A stretch of DNA of 20,832 nucleotides from positions 1 to 20,832 of the forward strand of contig JANXSC010000557.1 of assembly GCA_025352845.1 (NCBI GenBank). Reading direction: 5' to 3'. Source of the DNA: Opitutaceae bacterium. Its GTDB lineage: Bacteria > Verrucomicrobiota > Verrucomicrobiia > Opitutales > Opitutaceae. Both the position numbers and the translations under genes were made by a program. This document shows, in pieces, positions 19,706 to 20,832 of the stretch (its first letter is position 1; the number at the start of each line of letters is the position of its first letter). The notes under the pieces are model-generated. The model made no database searches, was not told the DNA's origin, and worked only from the letters and a program-made list of their open reading frames with translations.

Positions 19706-20832
19706 TCATTTGGTCAGAAATTCGTCGAGGTTAAGAAACTGGCTCGCGACAAGCGTCCACTGCGCGATCTCGGGCGCGGACAGCGATTCGTCGGTCTTGG
19801 ATTCGCCGATGGCAAGGAGCGACTTCACCTTGTCGGCATCAGATGCGAGTTTGGTGCGGAACGTCTCCGCCGCGCCGAGCAGCACCTTCGTCTCGCGCGG
19901 CTCAAGCGGACGCGCGATGGTGGCGCGGGCCAGAAAATCCAATCGTGCTTCGGGCGTCGCCGCCGCTTGCACCGCGCGCTCCGCCAGTTTGCGCGCGGCC
20001 TCGATCCATTGCGGATCGTTCATGGTGATGAAGGCTTGGAGCGGCGTGTTGGTGCGGGCGCGGCGGGTGCACACGACCTCGCGTGAGGTCGCGTCGAACG
20101 TCTCCATGGTCGCGGGCGGCGAGGCGCGTTTCCAAAACGTGTAGAGGCCGCGGCGGTAAAGTCCCTCGCCCTTGTCGGCGACGTAGGTGCGCGTGTTCGA
20201 CTCGGGCATCGCGACCTCTTCCCAAATTCCGGCCGGCTGATAGGGCCGCACCGAGGGGCCGCCGAGTTTTTCCACGAGCAACCCGGACACCGCGAGCGCA
20301 CTGTCACGCAGCATCTCCCCATCCATGCGGAAGCGCGGGCCGCGCGAAAGAAATTTGTTAACCGGATCTTTCGCGAGACGATCCGGCGTGGCGTTCGCGC
20401 TCTGCCGATAGGCGGCGGAGGTGACGAGCAGGCGGTAGAATTTTTTCGTGTCCCAGCCGCTCTCACGAAATTCCACGGCGAGCCAGTCGAGCAGCTCGGG
20501 GTGCGAGGGCCGGTCGCCCATCACGCCGAAATCGCCCGCGGTCTCGACGAGACCGCGGCCAAAGACTTCCTGCCACATGCGGTTCACCGTCACGCGCGTC
20601 ATAAGCGGCTGCTCGGACGCGAGCAACCACTCGGCGAGGCCGCGACGATTTTTCGGCGCGCCCTTCGGCAGCGGCGGCAGGAAATGCGGCACGTTCGGCT
20701 CCACGCGATCGAGGCGCGCGAAATAATCGCCTCGCTTCAGCACGTCGGCGTAGGCGGGCGTGGGTTTCTCCAGCGCGATCAGCGTGGCCGTGCCGTCCTT
20801 CGTCAGCGCCTCGAAGGCCGTGTCGTGCGCGG
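19706..20832 (-). CDS. DUF1553 protein, C-terminal part (5' end outside window)
   Basis: The frame is open to the right edge, so about 375 C-terminal residues are visible. LEKPTPAYADVLKRGDYF, the segment NRMWQEVFGRGLVETAGDFG, HPELLDWLAVEFRESGWD, KKFYRLLVTSAAYRQS, LYTFWKRASPP and RRARTNTPLQAFITMNDPQW are hallmarks of DUF1553, which usually follows a PSCyt1 heme domain and DUF1549 in one large secreted protein; those should lie beyond the window. The stop is TGA at 19706. First visible gene of the three-gene minus-strand module. The family belongs to the PVC superphylum; its biochemical role is not established. Confidence 0.92.
   Translation of the reverse strand, partial: AHDTAFEALTKDGTATLIALEKPTPAYADVLKRGDYFARLDRVEPNVPHFLPPLPKGAPKNRRGLAEWLLASEQPLMTRVTVNRMWQEVFGRGLVETAGDFGVMGDRPSHPELLDWLAVEFRESGWDTKKFYRLLVTSAAYRQSANATPDRLAKDPVNKFLSRGPRFRMDGEMLRDSALAVSGLLVEKLGGPSVRPYQPAGIWEEVAMPESNTRTYVADKGEGLYRRGLYTFWKRASPPATMETFDATSREVVCTRRARTNTPLQAFITMNDPQWIEAARKLAERAVQAAATPEARLDFLARATIARPLEPRETKVLLGAAETFRTKLASDADKVKSLLAIGESKTDESLSAPEIAQWTLVASQFLNLDEFLTK

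Noticed and set aside
1..20832. Mobile island, phage or toxin-antitoxin genes
   Set aside because: No integrase, transposase, phage or toxin-like gene is present and base composition is even; only the small REP-type repeats indicate mobility.

Overview
The window looks like chromosomal DNA of a high-GC member of the PVC bacteria, most likely a verrucomicrobium near Opitutaceae. The main evidence is the block encoding DUF1553, DUF1501 and a planctomycete-type cytochrome c with leucine-rich repeats, a combination largely confined to that superphylum. This assignment is inference; there is no rRNA or other phylogenetic marker gene in the window. The theme is assimilatory reduction of nitrate and sulfate, followed by an unrelated surface or secreted module.

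Region 1 (1-8176, + strand) is a nitrate assimilation operon. It has the C-terminal part of a membrane-anchored Ser/Thr-kinase-like protein, a NirA-type siroheme nitrite reductase, a CysJ-like FMN/FAD flavoprotein, a fusion of a four-cluster ferredoxin (DmsB-like) with a DmsC-like membrane anchor, and a cytoplasmic molybdopterin nitrate reductase. Genes are separated by 1-30 bp or overlap, apart from 92 bp before nirA. The inferred wiring is quinol to DmsBC fusion to nitrate reductase, and NADPH to flavoprotein to NirA.

Region 2 (8261-15530) is a sulfate assimilation divergon. Leftwards run cysH, cysD, cysN, a DUF2061 membrane protein and an Rrf2-family regulator. Rightwards run cobA (SUMT), a CbiX-like chelatase and cysI. 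The roughly 140-bp AT-richer gap between cysH and cobA holds a candidate promoter overlapping an inverted repeat, a plausible target of the Rrf2 protein. CobA and the chelatase would make siroheme for both CysI and NirA. The siroheme dehydrogenase, APS kinase (CysC), a sulfate transporter and a second CysJ are not in the window.

Region 3 (15531-17116) has a probable terminator, a small unrecognised protein, a membrane-anchored coiled-coil protein and a clear intrinsic terminator. Region 4 (17117-20832, - strand) is a secretion-type operon: DUF1553 (cut by the window edge), DUF1501 (Tat signal) and the cytochrome c/LRR protein.

The most unusual feature is a set of short palindromic elements starting with GTAG and ending with CTAC, i.e. 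REP doublets (REPIN-like). Three lie between or against genes. Three more lie inside the flavoprotein gene, each starting on the same codon position and together encoding near-identical linkers. Other short palindromic or low-complexity inserts occur in frame in nirA, the DmsBC fusion and the nitrate reductase, so the nitrate operon seems to have taken up small repeats as protein linkers.
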